From Mortierella alpina (taxonomy: Eukaryota; Mortierellomycota; Mortierellomycetes; Mortierellales; Mortierellaceae), in assembly GCA_029449245.1 (NCBI GenBank), contig JANATF010000011.1:1659753-1723752 (forward strand): 64,000 nt of DNA, written 5' to 3'. Below the pieces are notes generated by a model. The model was not told where the DNA came from. It saw only the letters and a list, made by a program, of their open reading frames with translations, and did no database searches. Of the stretch, positions 24,554 to 36,600 are shown one piece after another; the stretch's first letter is position 1; each line of letters begins with the position of its first letter. The translations under genes were made by a program, and so were the position numbers.

Positions 24554-26186
24554 TTACTTGAAGACCTTGCCGTCCTTGATGGGTTTGCCGTCGATGCTGC
24601 CCTCCCACGCAAACACCTGGTTGACCTTCTTCTTCTCCTCGTCGTTGACATTCTTGATCTTGACCCAGTTGTAGGACTCGTAGTCAGCAGCATCCGTAAT
24701 CTCCTCAATCATCTCCTCAGCATTGCCGCGGACGATAAAGTAACCGGTGATGATGTTGGCGTTGTCCTCACCGGCCACGACCAGGCATCCGAAAGCGTAC
24801 TTGCGGGCGCGCTCGAGACGGTTCATGAGACCACCAGCCAAGTTGTTGGACATGTACAGCTTGGTCAGCTCGTCGTTATACTTGTAATCGACCTTCCAGA
24901 TTGAGTAATCTGCAGTCAGATCAATGTTCTCCCAGAGCCACTTCGTGGCAACGGGGGTGTCATTGTTCGAGTACTGGCGCTTCCACTCGTCCAGGGGCAT
25001 CTTGGCTGGAGGCAGCAGTTCCAGCTTGGACTTTGCCTTGGGTGCATCCTCAAAGGTCTCCTCGGCCTCAGGCTCGGGCTCCTTGGCCTTGGGCTTCTTC
25101 TCTGCCTTGGGCTTGTCATCCTTGGGCTTCTTGTCCTTGGTATCCTTGGCATCCTTCTTTGGGGGCGTGAACTTGAGTGCAGTCTCACACAGAGCTGGAG
25201 GGCCAGCTACGGCCTTGAAGTTGGGCTGGTGGACGATAGTGGTGAACCAACGGGTAATGGCGGGGAACTCCTTACGAAATTGGGCGTCAAAAACATGCTT
25301 GAAAGCCAACAGGAACGACGTGGCGGCAGAGATATCTGCCAGTGTCACACGCTCGCCCACAAGATAGGTCTTCTTCACCAGGTGATGCTCTAACGTCTTG
25401 AGCTTGGACTTCACCGTCTCAATCGCCTGGGTTTCCGTGGCCTTGTTGTAGGGGACACGCTCGGGGGCGACCAGCGGGAACACCCACTGGCCAAGAGGAG
25501 GCCCGACTGAGCAGTCGATGAACTGGATCCACTGCTGGATATGAGCTTCCTCGGCCTTTGAGCGGCCAACCAGGGCAGATTTTTCCTTGTAGTGAGCCAC
25601 TGTGTATACACCATTGCAAAAAGAGACATGTCCATCACAACATCAGCCGTATACCCATCACTCATAGATATGGCGTGATCATGGCTAGGCATAGAAGCAG
25701 CGGAGAAGCATATTGTACGTACGATAGTAAGCGATGGCCCCCGACTCGATAATGACGGTTCCGTCGGTTCCCTCAAATGCAGGGACCTAGCCATGTCCGC
25801 CGCGGGTCGTTCCCATGCGCAAAGTTAATGTCATGCTGCAGCAGAATGATACCGAACGATCCATATCGCGGCAACGCTGTGAAGCTTATAGCAGGGCGAG
25901 AACAGCCGCAGGAGGAACAGAGCCATACCTGTGAAGCGCCAAACTTGCGGATCCACTCAGGGGTCTTGTTGGTAGTGCCCATGACGAACTTGTCGTCGAC
26001 CTTGACCTCAAGGCCATTGTACTTTGCCACGATCTGCGCCTTGAAGACGCGAGGGTTCTGCGGGTAGGAGTAAATGGTCTGCATACGAAGGTGATTATGA
26101 AATGGCAAGAGTCAATCAAGAGGATTCAGATCTTGAGCCAAGCTTTTCGCTGTATTGAATTAACGACTTACTCCAACAAGAGTCAT
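24554..26186 (-). CDS. EEF1G: translation elongation factor 1-gamma
   Basis: Four exons: 26186-26172 (only five codons, MTLVG), 26078-25929, 25786-25723 and 25599-24554, giving 424 residues, normal for the family. There is a GST-like N-terminal fold (TIYSYPQNPRVFKAQIVAKY; FEGTDGTVIIESGAIAYYLA), a GST C-terminal helical domain to about residue 215 (VGERVTLADISAATSFLLAF), a Lys/Glu/Pro-rich linker (KDAKDTKDKKPKDDKPKAEK) and the conserved EF1-gamma C-terminal domain (MPLDEWKRQYSNND ... WKVDYKYNDELTKLYMSNNL). It anchors the eEF1B guanine-exchange complex that recharges eEF1A during translation, in the cytosol. The upstream region carries two CACGTG boxes 25 bp apart. Confidence 0.96.
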
Positions 26187-27609
26187 TGTGAAGGCTACGG
26201 TGGACGGTAGTGGGAATGGGGTAGGGCTGAAAGTGGGGAATGAATGAGTAAAGGCAAGGGAAAAAAAAGGGTGTGTGAACGAACAAGAAAAAGCCCGTGC
26301 GCTGGGGAGTGGAGTGTAAGTCAGGTGATGGGGCTATCGCTTCCACGTGGTTGTTGACGACATCCAGCCACGTGGGTGGCCTCGGCGGAGATTGCGACAT
26401 GTTCTCGCTGTCCACTCGCAGGGAACCGGCACCCCGGGTTGCGGATCAAAGTGATCCATTGGGTCCTGTATGGTAGAAGGGGCAGGGTGCGTCCGTTTCG
26501 CCGGAAAGTGTACATGAAATATAGAGCAGCAGTCTGTTATAGACTACTTGCTCGTCATTTGTATCGAGGAAAGAGCGCAGGAAACGGACGTTGGGCGAAA
26601 GATGGTTTTTGTTTGCTGCAGGCTCGGACTTTGAACAGTGCAGCAAGCGTTTGGGTCATTTCCAGCAGACAAGTATTTTTGGACAGGGGCAAAGCGGACA
26701 GGAAAGAAAAAGAAAAAAAAAAGTTTTTCACGCCGTTCTTCCAGGTCTTTGCTTCCTTTGCTTCCTTTCTTCCCTTCTCCTTCTGCCTTTGCTCCTCGTC
26801 CCTCTTCCACCTGCCCATCCACATCCCACCTGCACCCCCGCACCCACTGGCCACCCACAGCTCACCCGCACACCCTCTCGCCCAGCTCTCTCGCCGCACC
26901 TGGCACTCGTCGCTGCTCTCGCTGTAGCCCAGCCTGCTCGCCTGTGCTCTCCTGCTCTCTCGTGTCTCTCTCTCTTGTCTCTTCGTCCGCTCTGCCGCTG
27001 TCTCTCCAGGCTGCCAACCCCTCTCGCACTCCTTGCCTGCCCTTCATACATCCCACAGCTCGCACCGTTCCTCGTCTCGCTCTTGGTCTTTGTCTCTTTC
27101 CCTTAACCCTTTCCGTCTTTTTCCTGCTCCCCTTGCTTTCTCTCTCTTTCTCTCTCGTTCTCTCTCTTTTCTCGTTGTCTCTCTGTCTGCTACACTCTCC
27201 CACCTTTGTCCGCTCTACTCGCTCTCTCTCCTGCCCTCCTGGCACAGCGCCCCTTGTTGCCACATATACAATTGGGCCGTATTATTTCTTTTTGGACTTT
27301 TATATCCCGGCATCCTGGCAACCAGCTTCTTCTCATTCAACCATTCATTCGGTTCCTTGATTTCATTCATTCTTTCTCATCCATCGCCCGCCTGCCTCCC
27401 TCCTCACCCTCGTCTCCCTCCTCGCCCTCACTCACCACATCACCGCACCGGAGCAAGAAAGACCCTGAGAAATACCACCTTTTCCACAACAGTCCCCTGC
27501 TACTTCTTTCACGATTCCTCACCAACACCCCACCCAAGAGCAGCCTTTAACAGGCATCCCTACACATCTTTCTCAGGACCAACACCAGCACCAGAGCGTA
27601 GCCACAGCC
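26187..27609. other. divergent promoter region, EF1-gamma / Sel1 gene
   Basis: Two CACGTG boxes at 26344 and 26369 on the EF1-gamma side, then a ~750-bp pyrimidine-rich stretch (26730-27480, CTCTCT/TTCTTT runs) leading into the Sel1-repeat gene. No convincing coding frame; long open frames here arise from the absence of stop codons in C/T-rich DNA. Confidence 0.6.
26344..26374. promoter_or_regulatory. paired CACGTG boxes upstream of EF1-gamma
   Basis: CACGTG at 26344-26349 and again at 26369-26374, starting 25 bp apart, 158-188 bp upstream of the EF1-gamma ATG. This is a likely bHLH-factor site pair; the motif is seen and the role inferred. Confidence 0.5.
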
Positions 27610-29765
27610 ATGTCCGCTTCCCACATTCTGCATCGGGGACGCAGCGTCTTTTCCAAGCTGAACAAAAAATACCGTCTGCCCGCCTCCGCAGCGCTCACCA
27701 CGGCCTCCTCGACCTCATCCATCTGCTCCTTCTCGTCAGTGCCCTGCTCACATTCCGCAGACGCTTTCCTCTGTACCGAATCCGACCTCTCAAACTCCTC
27801 CGACGATGCCCTTGCTGAAGACAGCTGCGACACGCCAAATCACTCCCTTGGCCCACAGGATCCCACTCGAGCACAGCAGCTCTTTGAGCTTGGCCAGCTC
27901 CTGCTCTTTGGCCGCCAAGGCCATGCCAAGGATGAAGCCGCCGCTGTCGATTACTACCGCTTGGCCGCACAGATGGGTCTCCTGGAGGCTCAGGGTGTTC
28001 TTGCCTTCTGTTACGAGTTTGGCCTAGGAATCACAGCCAACTATGTGGAAGCGGAGCGTTTGTATATTCTCGCTGCCGGCAAGGGCGATGGGCTCTCCCT
28101 CTCCCGACTGGCCTTTCTGCGCAAGTATGGCCGTCCCTCAGTCAAGATTGACCGCATCGAATCCGAATACTGGCAGCAAAAGATCAACCTGCAAGGTCCC
28201 TCAGCTCTGGCCTGGCTTATGGAAGCCGCGGCCGTCGACAACCACGACTGCTGCCAATTTGCTCTCGGCGTCTGTTACCACGATGGTGTCGGTGTCGAAA
28301 AGAATGCGATCGAGGCCTTTCACTGGTACAGGAAATCGGCAGAACAAGGCAACGCCCGCGGCCAGGGCATCCTCGGATACTGCTACGGCGAGGGCTTTGG
28401 GGTGGAGCGGGACCGACAAAAGGCAATGTACTGGTATCGTGTTGCTGCCGAGCAGGGCGAGTCTGTGGCCCTTTACAACATTGGGTACTGCTACGAGGAT
28501 GGACTCGGTGTCGAGCGCAACCCGTACGAAGCCGTCAAGTGGTATCGACTTTCCGCTGAGCTTGGCAACGCCTTTGCGCAAAATTCCTTGGGCTACTGCT
28601 ACGAGGACGGTGTCGGAATCGATCAGGATCTGGAGCTGGCGGCGGCATGGTACACCAAATCGGCCGAGCAGGGCTATCCATGGGCCGAGTGCAACCTCGG
28701 ATACTGCAACCAGAACGGAATCGGACTACCCAAGGATGATGCCAAGGGTGCGTTCTGGTATCGTAAGGCAGCGCTCCAGGGCCATGCCCGTGCGCAACAT
28801 AACCTCGGCTTCTGCTACCAGAACGGTATTGGTGTAGGCAAGGACCCCGTCGAGGCTGTCAAGTGGTACATGAAGTCGGCTGAGCGTGGCAACATCTTTG
28901 CATTCCATTCTCTCGGATACTGCTACCAGAACGGCATTGGAGTCCAGCAGAACTTAGACGAGGCTGTCTATTGGTACTACTTGTCTGCGGAGGAGAACCA
29001 TGCGCCAGCGCAGCTCTCATTGGGCTACTGCTTTCGCAATGGTGTTGGCGTCCCCAAGGAGCCCAAGGAGGCCGTCAAGTGGTTCTATCGATCCGCCGTC
29101 CAAGGCAATGCCTTGGCCCAGAACTCACTTGGATTCTGCTACGAAGAAGGCCTCGGTGTGGAGAAAAACAGAGAAAAGGCTGTCTTCTGGTACGAAAAGT
29201 CCGCAGCGCAGAACAACCCATGGGCTCAATGTAATCTCGGCTTTTGCTATGCCAACGAGATTGGAGTGACCCAAAACTACGAGATGGCGGTCAAGTACTA
29301 CACTATGGCTGCGAACCAGAACCACGCCCGTGCCCAGGACAAGCTTGGAGTCTGTCTCCAACTCGGACAAGGCATTCCTCAGGATGTGAAGCAGGCCGTC
29401 CGGTACTTTCGACTCGCTGCTGAGCAAGGACATCTTGCAGGACAGTACCACCTTGCGAATGCACTCGTAAGTTGTGTTACTTTGATGTCTGATGGTATTG
29501 TTTTTTTTCTAGCAAACTTGGCAATGATCTAACCTTATATGCCTCCCGCCTTTTCTTTTGTGCGTCATAGGAAAAGGGCTTGGGATGCGAGGTCCAGTTG
29601 GAAGAGGCATCGATGTGGTTTGAGCGGGCAGCTGCCAACGGGTGCAGGACATCGCACGAGCGACTGCAGCGCCTTCTGGCCCGTTCCTGTCTCGAAAATG
29701 GATTGGAGATAAGCGACAGCGGCCTATTCCTTGGAGCGATCGGCCACTGTGCCCCAGCTGCGTAA
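27610..29765 (+). CDS. Sel1-repeat (SLR) protein
   Basis: Two exons, 27610-29466 and 29571-29765, giving 683 residues. After ~75 Ser/Thr-rich residues come about fourteen tandem 36-residue Sel1-like repeats of the form LGYCYEDGxGVxxNxxEAVKWYxxSAEQG. One imperfect repeat sits near residues 165-200 (RLAFLRKYGRPSVKIDRIES), and one repeat is split by the intron. Sel1 repeats form a curved alpha-solenoid that acts as an adaptor. In fungi such proteins include chitin-synthase activators and ER-degradation factors, but the sequence shows no signal peptide, membrane segment or C-terminal prenylation box. The role is open beyond scaffold. The repeats are highly alike, suggesting recent internal expansion. 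Confidence 0.88.
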
Positions 29766-30152
29766 ATCTGTATCCCTTTATCACGCTTTGTCACTTGGTT
29801 ACCACTGCATTTTCTATATATCACTCTATATCATTCTGTACTTTTTCTAGCTGTACTTTAACCTTCACGGCTTTTGGAACTGCCGTTCTGTAGCCCTCCA
29901 AAGAGCCTTCAAAAACGCTATCATTTTGGTCCATTGTCTTTTTTTTACCCCCTTTTCTTTTTTGTTCCCGTAGCTCGCCCTTAGTTCTCCATGCCCCTTG
30001 CCACTCACCAGCCTTTTGCTCGATATTTTGCATTATACCATAGAAACTCATTTCGTATTCAACAATAGAACTTCTTGCTAAAAAAATCTCTATGGGTATC
30101 TTTGTATCTATGTATGTTCTCTGCATCAGAAGAAGCCATCTATGTGATGCTA
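29766..30152. other. convergent 3' gap
   Basis: 387 bp between the Sel1 gene stop and the stop of the coiled-coil gene. T-rich; no gene seen. Confidence 0.5.
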
Positions 30153-32129
30153 TCATGGAGGGGATCCCGACAATGGTCCCGAAAAAAACGACAGGAACGA
30201 CAGGGCCTATGCAAACAAAGATCAAGTCAGGCGTTAGAGGGATATACGACATCGACGTTTCCAACTCTTCCTCTCCTCTCATTATCAACCGACAATTTAC
30301 CTCAGCAAAAGCGGCAACAAATCCTGGTTCCTGATCACCATCAGAGTCTCCGTCGTCCGACAGCAGGTCTTCATGGTCTCGATTGTCGTCTCTCTGTGAC
30401 TTTTCATCCTTTTTGTAATCCTCTTGCTCGTCGCCAGAGCCTAGCAGGTCCAGATCTGCATCTGTGTAGAGCGACTTTTTATGCCGGCCTCGCGTGACAT
30501 GCGGGTCCTGCTCTTCACGCAGACGGGTCTTGCTACGCGCTGACAGATGGGCATAGGTTCCTGGAACAGGATTGGGCGCTACTGGGCGTCTTACTTCGGA
30601 TGTCGAGGTGGATGTCGAGACGGTCGTGGTGGCACGAAGCGCAGTTGGTAAATGGTGCGCGTGGTGTGCGTGTTTCGAGTGGGATGATCGCGTGTGATCT
30701 TTGCTAGTGCGATGCCCGCCCGTGTCTTTCCTGGAAGAGTGTCGACTCTTGTGTCTTGTGGAGGGAACGGTTGCGGTGAGTGGGTTGCCCTGTTGATAGA
30801 GCCGCTGCTCTAGCTCGTCAAAGACATTTCCTCGAACGCCAGGGAGATGGAAGTGGTGGTGGAGATGCTGCTCTGCATGCGCGGCTGGCGTGGTCATGTA
30901 AGGTGGTGGGGACCCTGTTGACTGGAGGTGTTCCTTTCGCATTTGCAGGCCAACGTCGAGCGGCTCTTGTCCATTGAAGGCGTTCCATGCGCCTGGTGCC
31001 ATGGTCGAGTCGCCAGTGGGATCGTCCAGATAATTGCCGCCACAACACTCGAGCACATGGCCCTGTTCATAGTCCTCTACCTGCGAGCGTAGGCTGATAA
31101 TCTCATTCCTCGAGTCCTGCAGCAGATCTCTGTACTCGGTCAGTTCTGTTCGAAGTGTGGAGTTGGCGGTGGCGAGCTCTTTGATGAGCGAGATGAGCTG
31201 GTTCTGAGCAGCCAAGGGCGGATCGGCAATCAGAGATGACGGAGGCGATGTTGATGGAGATGATTGATGAATGTTGATGGGCGCCAGTCCAAGCATGGTC
31301 TTTTCTTGTTGGATGGCCTGGCCGAGGCTGCCCTGTGGTGGGGAGCATAGCCGGTCCGTTGTCTCCTTGAGCCAGGCAATGGCTTCTCTACTCTCGCGTG
31401 CCAAATCCACCTCTTGCTGTTGTCGTCGGAGAAGGTCATGGCGCTTCGCCAAGGTCTCGTATTTGCTCTGGGTTGTCAGCAGCTTCTGTTGGAGTAGTCG
31501 TTCCGATCGCTGAACCTCCTGAAGCTCATCCTGCAGAGTCTCTATTCGAAGTCGGCCGGCGTCTTCGCGCTCCTGCAAAGCCTCGCGTTTGATCCTCTCG
31601 ATCCGGAGCAAGTCCGAGTCCTTTTGGCCATCGCCTACTTCCTGAGTTAGACTAAATAGCTTCTGTTCCGTAAACTCCAGCTGGCTCGACATGAGCACCA
31701 GGCGCTTTGCTGTCCTTGCTTGATCGCTGACGGCCAAAAGACGCGACTCTTCGAGTTCCTGGTTCATGTGGGCCAGATCCCGACTTGTCTTTGAGACCTT
31801 TTCGATCTCGAGTATCGCGAGGCGCAACTATTCATGGACCAAAAGAAAGGCACATGCCCGTTTTGATGAATATGAGCCAAGAAGCAGGGGGTTGGAGGTG
31901 AGCAGATGGTCGTGTGATATGGGCAGCCGAGCTCGCAGACTAGACCATGTGCGAGTGCCAAGAAGCAAACCGGGCACCATCGACTGGTCCATATCTTTTT
32001 TTTTTTGACCTTGTCTTGCTGGTGTATACGCACCTCACGCTGCAGTTCATTGACTATCAGACTCTGGTCTCCTTCTGGATTGTTGTAGGCCCGCTCGTTG
32101 CCAAGTCCGCCTGCGTGCATGGCTACCAT
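30153..32129 (-). CDS. coiled-coil protein of unknown function
   Basis: Three exons: 32129-32034, 31827-30301 and 30206-30153, all phase 0, giving 558 residues. Residues ~20-180 are continuous coiled coil (LQRELRLAILEIEKVSKTSR ... LLRRQQQEVDLARESREAIA), with a second short coil near 225-275 (QNQLISLIKELATANSTLRT). After that come Ser/His/Arg-rich disorder (HRTSKDHTRSSHSKHAHHAH), an acidic block (DDGDSDGDQEPG) and a short C-terminal SFLSFFSG tail from the last exon. The architecture suggests a cytoskeletal, spindle-pole or scaffold protein, but I recognise no family. Starting at MVAMHAGG keeps the coil in register through the first junction. The last exon is only 18 codons and less certain. 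Confidence 0.65.
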
Positions 32130-33625
32130 TGTGGGTAGAGCGATCCCGCGAATTAAATCAGTACACTATATGATTGCTGAACAACAACGTGCTGACCGGA
32201 TCAATAAAAGAAAAAGAAGCAGAGTGATGGTGATTACCACCAGGGGATGGCACGTCCTTCGCATGGTGGAGGGCTGATTGGCGGCTGGCGACTATCCAGT
32301 GGGGACATCGCTGTGCTTGCAGGCAGTAGCAGCGCTCTGGGTTGAGGATGTCGCAGTCCATGGAGGAGCGGACAGAGGTGCAGTGGGCCGATGGGGGTGC
32401 GGGAGTGAGGGAGTGCAAGGGTAGTGGCTGTGGAGAGGCACTAAGCAGGGCGGTGAAGACCAAAGCGAGGAGCCGGGAGCATGCGTGCAGACGGAAGGAC
32501 AGGTGGACAGGAGGACAGGAGGCACAAGCCAAGCGGTGCAGTTTAAAGAAGAAAGAAGCGAAGGACACCCGCCCTCTCGGATCCCCATGCTATTTGTTGT
32601 GCCGCTCGACTCTCAGTCTCCTGCAACCTATTCTGCCACCTATTCTGCCACCTAGTCTGCCATCTACTCTGCATCTGAGCCGGCTCATCGCCTCCCCCCG
32701 TGCATGCACCTCCGCACCCCGTCTTCTCATAGCGGTTTCTCTAGTCCGAGCTGTGTCATTGCCTCCCGTCTATCCTAGCCAGCTACTGTAGATCCGCCGC
32801 GAAGAGTGTTCCTAACGGAGGATAGAGCACGCACGTCTACGGCTGAGGGCTAGCGACGTTGGGCAATCGTTGTCCCAGCACAAGAGTGCAGAATGCAGTT
32901 GACCCGTGCGCCCGAGACACGCACGGTCTCTTGGGCGAGCGTGGAGAAGATCGTCCTTGCATTCCCCAGGCATCCAAGCACCCGGGCATCCAGGCGGTTG
33001 TGCCTGGATCCACGTTCTCGATTAAGGTTCTGTCCCTGCGCTCTAGGCGCCCTGCATGTGGGTCTACCCTCCCTACTTGTTACCGCGCCTTGCACATGGG
33101 CAAATCGCGCTGCTCCTGGACCCGACGCGTCTCCTGCCTCCCCTGGCTCCCCCCTGGGGACGCGCGTTGGCCAGGAGAGCGGGCTGCCATAGCTGCCATG
33201 ACCGCTTGCTCCTCCTCCCCCCCCAAAAGCCACATGCAGCACAATCGCCGGCCTGCTGACCACGCTGCTCCTGCGCGGGCTGTACCCCCTTTTTTTTTTC
33301 TCTTCGCTGTCTCCGGTCGTCTCGTTCTTGTCCTTGTCGCCATCTTTTCTTTCTCTCTCTTTCTCTCTGTCCCCCTTTGCTCTGCATTCTCTTATTCCTC
33401 GTCCCATTCCTTGTCCGATTCCCGTTCTGGGCGTATGCCGAATCATTACGATCCACGCCGACTTGTTGCATCGACACGCCTCTTGCCTCCCAGTCTCGCC
33501 TTCACTTTGGCACATGCCAACTGGACCCACATCTGGACGACCCAACCGCCATTCGCCTAAACCGAGCACCCATTGCCTCCCTAATCCACAGCCCTGCAGC
33601 AGCTTGCACATTGCCTGCCATCATC
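32130..33625. other. divergent promoter region, 1.5 kb
   Basis: Lies between the coiled-coil gene (-) and the ROCK-like gene (+). Contains a 12-bp tandem repeat at 32626-32673, a T/C-rich stretch at 33285-33420 that probably forms the ROCK leader, and no recognisable gene. Confidence 0.55.
32626..32673. repeat. 12-bp tandem repeat, 4 copies
   Basis: Unit ACCTATTCTGCC, with copies diverging towards the right (ACCTAGTCTGCC, ATCTACTCTGC). Confidence 0.85.
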
Positions 33626-36600
33626 ATGCTAAAGTCATTCAATGTGGCTCCGCTGGGCCAAAACTACACAGAGTTCTTGGAAACGAGCAATGAAAAATCG
33701 CTTGCCACCTTTCTGCAGGAGCGCCTGGAAAAGTACAAAACTTGCATACTCCAGCTGTCGCAGCAGCAGGAAGCCTTGGACTTGCTGTCAGGAGACTCAT
33801 CCAGCCAAGCACGCGTTGGGATCGATGCACTGGTTGATGGTCTTATTGCAACGTATGACGACTCCAGGGCCGTCATGACCAACGAGAGCTGGGGTGCTCT
33901 GCCAGCTTTCTGGGAACGATGTAAGCTACCGTGGCTGTATGGATCGACAGTCCCTTGCAACACGCAACATGGGCTTGTAGTCTAGTGTTTGCACTGGTGA
34001 CAGAACTACTACTGACCGATATGCGCTGAATCCATTTGGCTCTAGTCGAGAAGACTGTCGCACAACTGAAGCTACTCAGGATCAACAAAGACGACTTTGA
34101 GACGATCAAGGCCCTGACGCGTGGGCAGTACGGAAAGGCACGGATACAGCGACCTGCACTCGACAATGCTCACAACCACTGTATCCACAGAGAAAGTCTA
34201 ACTCTGTGTAGCTTCACGCTTTTCGTTGTTAGGTCTCCATCGTGCGGAGTCGACTGGACGGTGGGATTTACGCAATGAAGACACTGAACAAGATGTATAT
34301 CCTGTCGCAGAAAGATGTAAGTGTCGAAAGACAAAGAAAAAAAATGTAGCAGAGAGCCTTCACGGATCCCACTGACTGACACGGCCAATCCACTCTAGAA
34401 AATCCTATATATGGAGGAGCGGCAAGTCCTAGCCATCACGTCGGAGTGGTTTCCTACTTTGCATGCAGCCTTCCAGGATGAAGTGAATCTCTATCTTGTT
34501 ATGGAATATGCGCCTGGTGGCGACCTATACAGCATCTTGGACAAAAAACAGGATGAGCTGAACAAAGCTCGAGGTTCCGACCAGTCTGGAGCAGAGGAAC
34601 ATAGCGACGATGGGAACTCATCTGATGATGAGGACACCACGCTTTCTGAGGACGAGATTCGATTTTACATTGCAGAGATTGTCCTAGCAGTCGCTGAGCT
34701 GCACAAGAACCACTACATTCATCGGTAAACTAACGTATCCTCTGATACAAAGTAGACCTGGCAGTGACTATAATCTGATGACTAATGCGATTCATCCCTC
34801 GCTGCACAGGGATCTCAAGCCCCAAAATATTCTTTTGGACGCTACGGGTCATATCATGCTGGCCGATTTTGGTGCATGCGCGCGACTCGATGCCGACGGA
34901 GAGGTATGTGTGGATCTGACTTGCGCCGCAATCTGTCGGCATTGTGTTTTATAACTTTACCTAACAACACTGCTGCCGTCTTTACTGTCATTCTTGTAAC
35001 AGGTGCATGGCCAGACGGTACCCCTTGGAACGTGGGATTACATGTCGCCAGAGGTCGTAGATGCTCAGTCTGGCGGCAAACCATATGGCAAAGAGGTGGA
35101 TTGGTGGGCTGTTGGTGTTGTCACGTACGAGCTACTGGTGGGCGAGCCGCCATTCTTTGCCGAGAGTGCCATGGGCATCATTCGACTATTACGAGACCAC
35201 GAGGTTGGTATATTCGAAAACTCCGGAAACATCGTTCTAGATGCTAAGAGCCTTATCTTTGTAAGGCGACAGGACTAATCTACTCCTCTGTGCAATCTGC
35301 CTCAAAGAAAAACCTTAGTTTTGACAAAGCTCCAGACATTAGCAGCGAATGCAAGGATCTCATCACAAGGTCAGTGCCAGCAAACGCGGGATTATGTAAA
35401 GGTGTAGAAAACTCATCTCATTGTGCTGACGCCCGCCTTCTCGTCTTGCAGACTGTTGGCACGGAAAGAGAATCGCTTAGGCAAGAGTGGTGTCGACGAG
35501 ATTAAGACCCACCCTTTCTTCAAAGGCATCGATTGGACCAATATCCGAAAAGGTACGGAATGGAGCACCACTAAACGTTGGACACCGGCGTTTTGTTCTA
35601 CCTGTAGTTACTTCGAATATTAACACAACCGTTGATGATTTTTTGTCATTGTACTTTCCCCTGTTACCCTGGTACCGAAATATAAAATAGCGACACCTCC
35701 ATTTTTGCCCGTCATTGAGACACCAGACGATACTTCCAACTTCAGGTTCGACGATGATCTGGATGGCAGCGACGAGACTGCGCAAGACAAGCAGTCGACG
35801 GTTGTTGACTACAGAGGTGGCCTTCTCCGCAGATTCGAAGGATACAACTTGGCTTTTATTGGGTACACTTATCAAACGTTTGTCGACTTCACCTCGGAGA
35901 GGTCCACTGGGGAGAAACCTGCACATTCAGCCAAGGATATCAATCATGGAAGGTTTAGGAGGGAGCCATCCTTGACTGGACTTGATAAGGAGGATGTCGG
36001 ACGAATGCGCATGGAACAGGAGATTTTTCGCCTAACAGGAGAATTAACGACCAAGGAGGAGCTGTTGAGCGAACTGAACGCAGTACACCAGACACTTCTT
36101 GGACAATATGACGATCAGGTATCCAGGGCAACGGCTGCAGAGTCTGAGCTGTCGGCAAAACTTGTTGGGATTGCCGCCGTGGCTGAGAGGGAGCGCGTCG
36201 AAGCGGAGGAGATGACCCACGATTTGAAGAATAGTCTTGCTTTGCAGCTCAAGAAGACGCTCCAGCTGGAACAGGAGAACGAATCCATGCGGACGAGATG
36301 CGGAGAGCTGGAGAACGAGGTTGAGCGACAGCGGGAATCAATTCTCAAGCAAGAGATTGAAGGAGGGAAGGTGTCACTTTTGAAGGCCGAGAACGAGGAG
36401 CTCCGCAACGAAAAGGAGCACCAGAAACTACAGGAAAACCAGCTGCTTTTGGTCGAGATGGAACGCGGCAGCCGGCTACGGGAAGAGAATGACGCACTAC
36501 GCCTGCAGATCAGGGATCTGGAGCGTCGGGATGAAAAGACGACGACAGAGCACAGGAGCGCGATCACTGAGCTGAAGAAAGCGCTGCGAGGAGCTCAGGA

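Noticed and set aside
26591-27818. Long plus-strand frames upstream of the Sel1 gene
   Set aside because: Open only because of pyrimidine-rich promoter/leader sequence; Leu/Ser/Pro-only composition.
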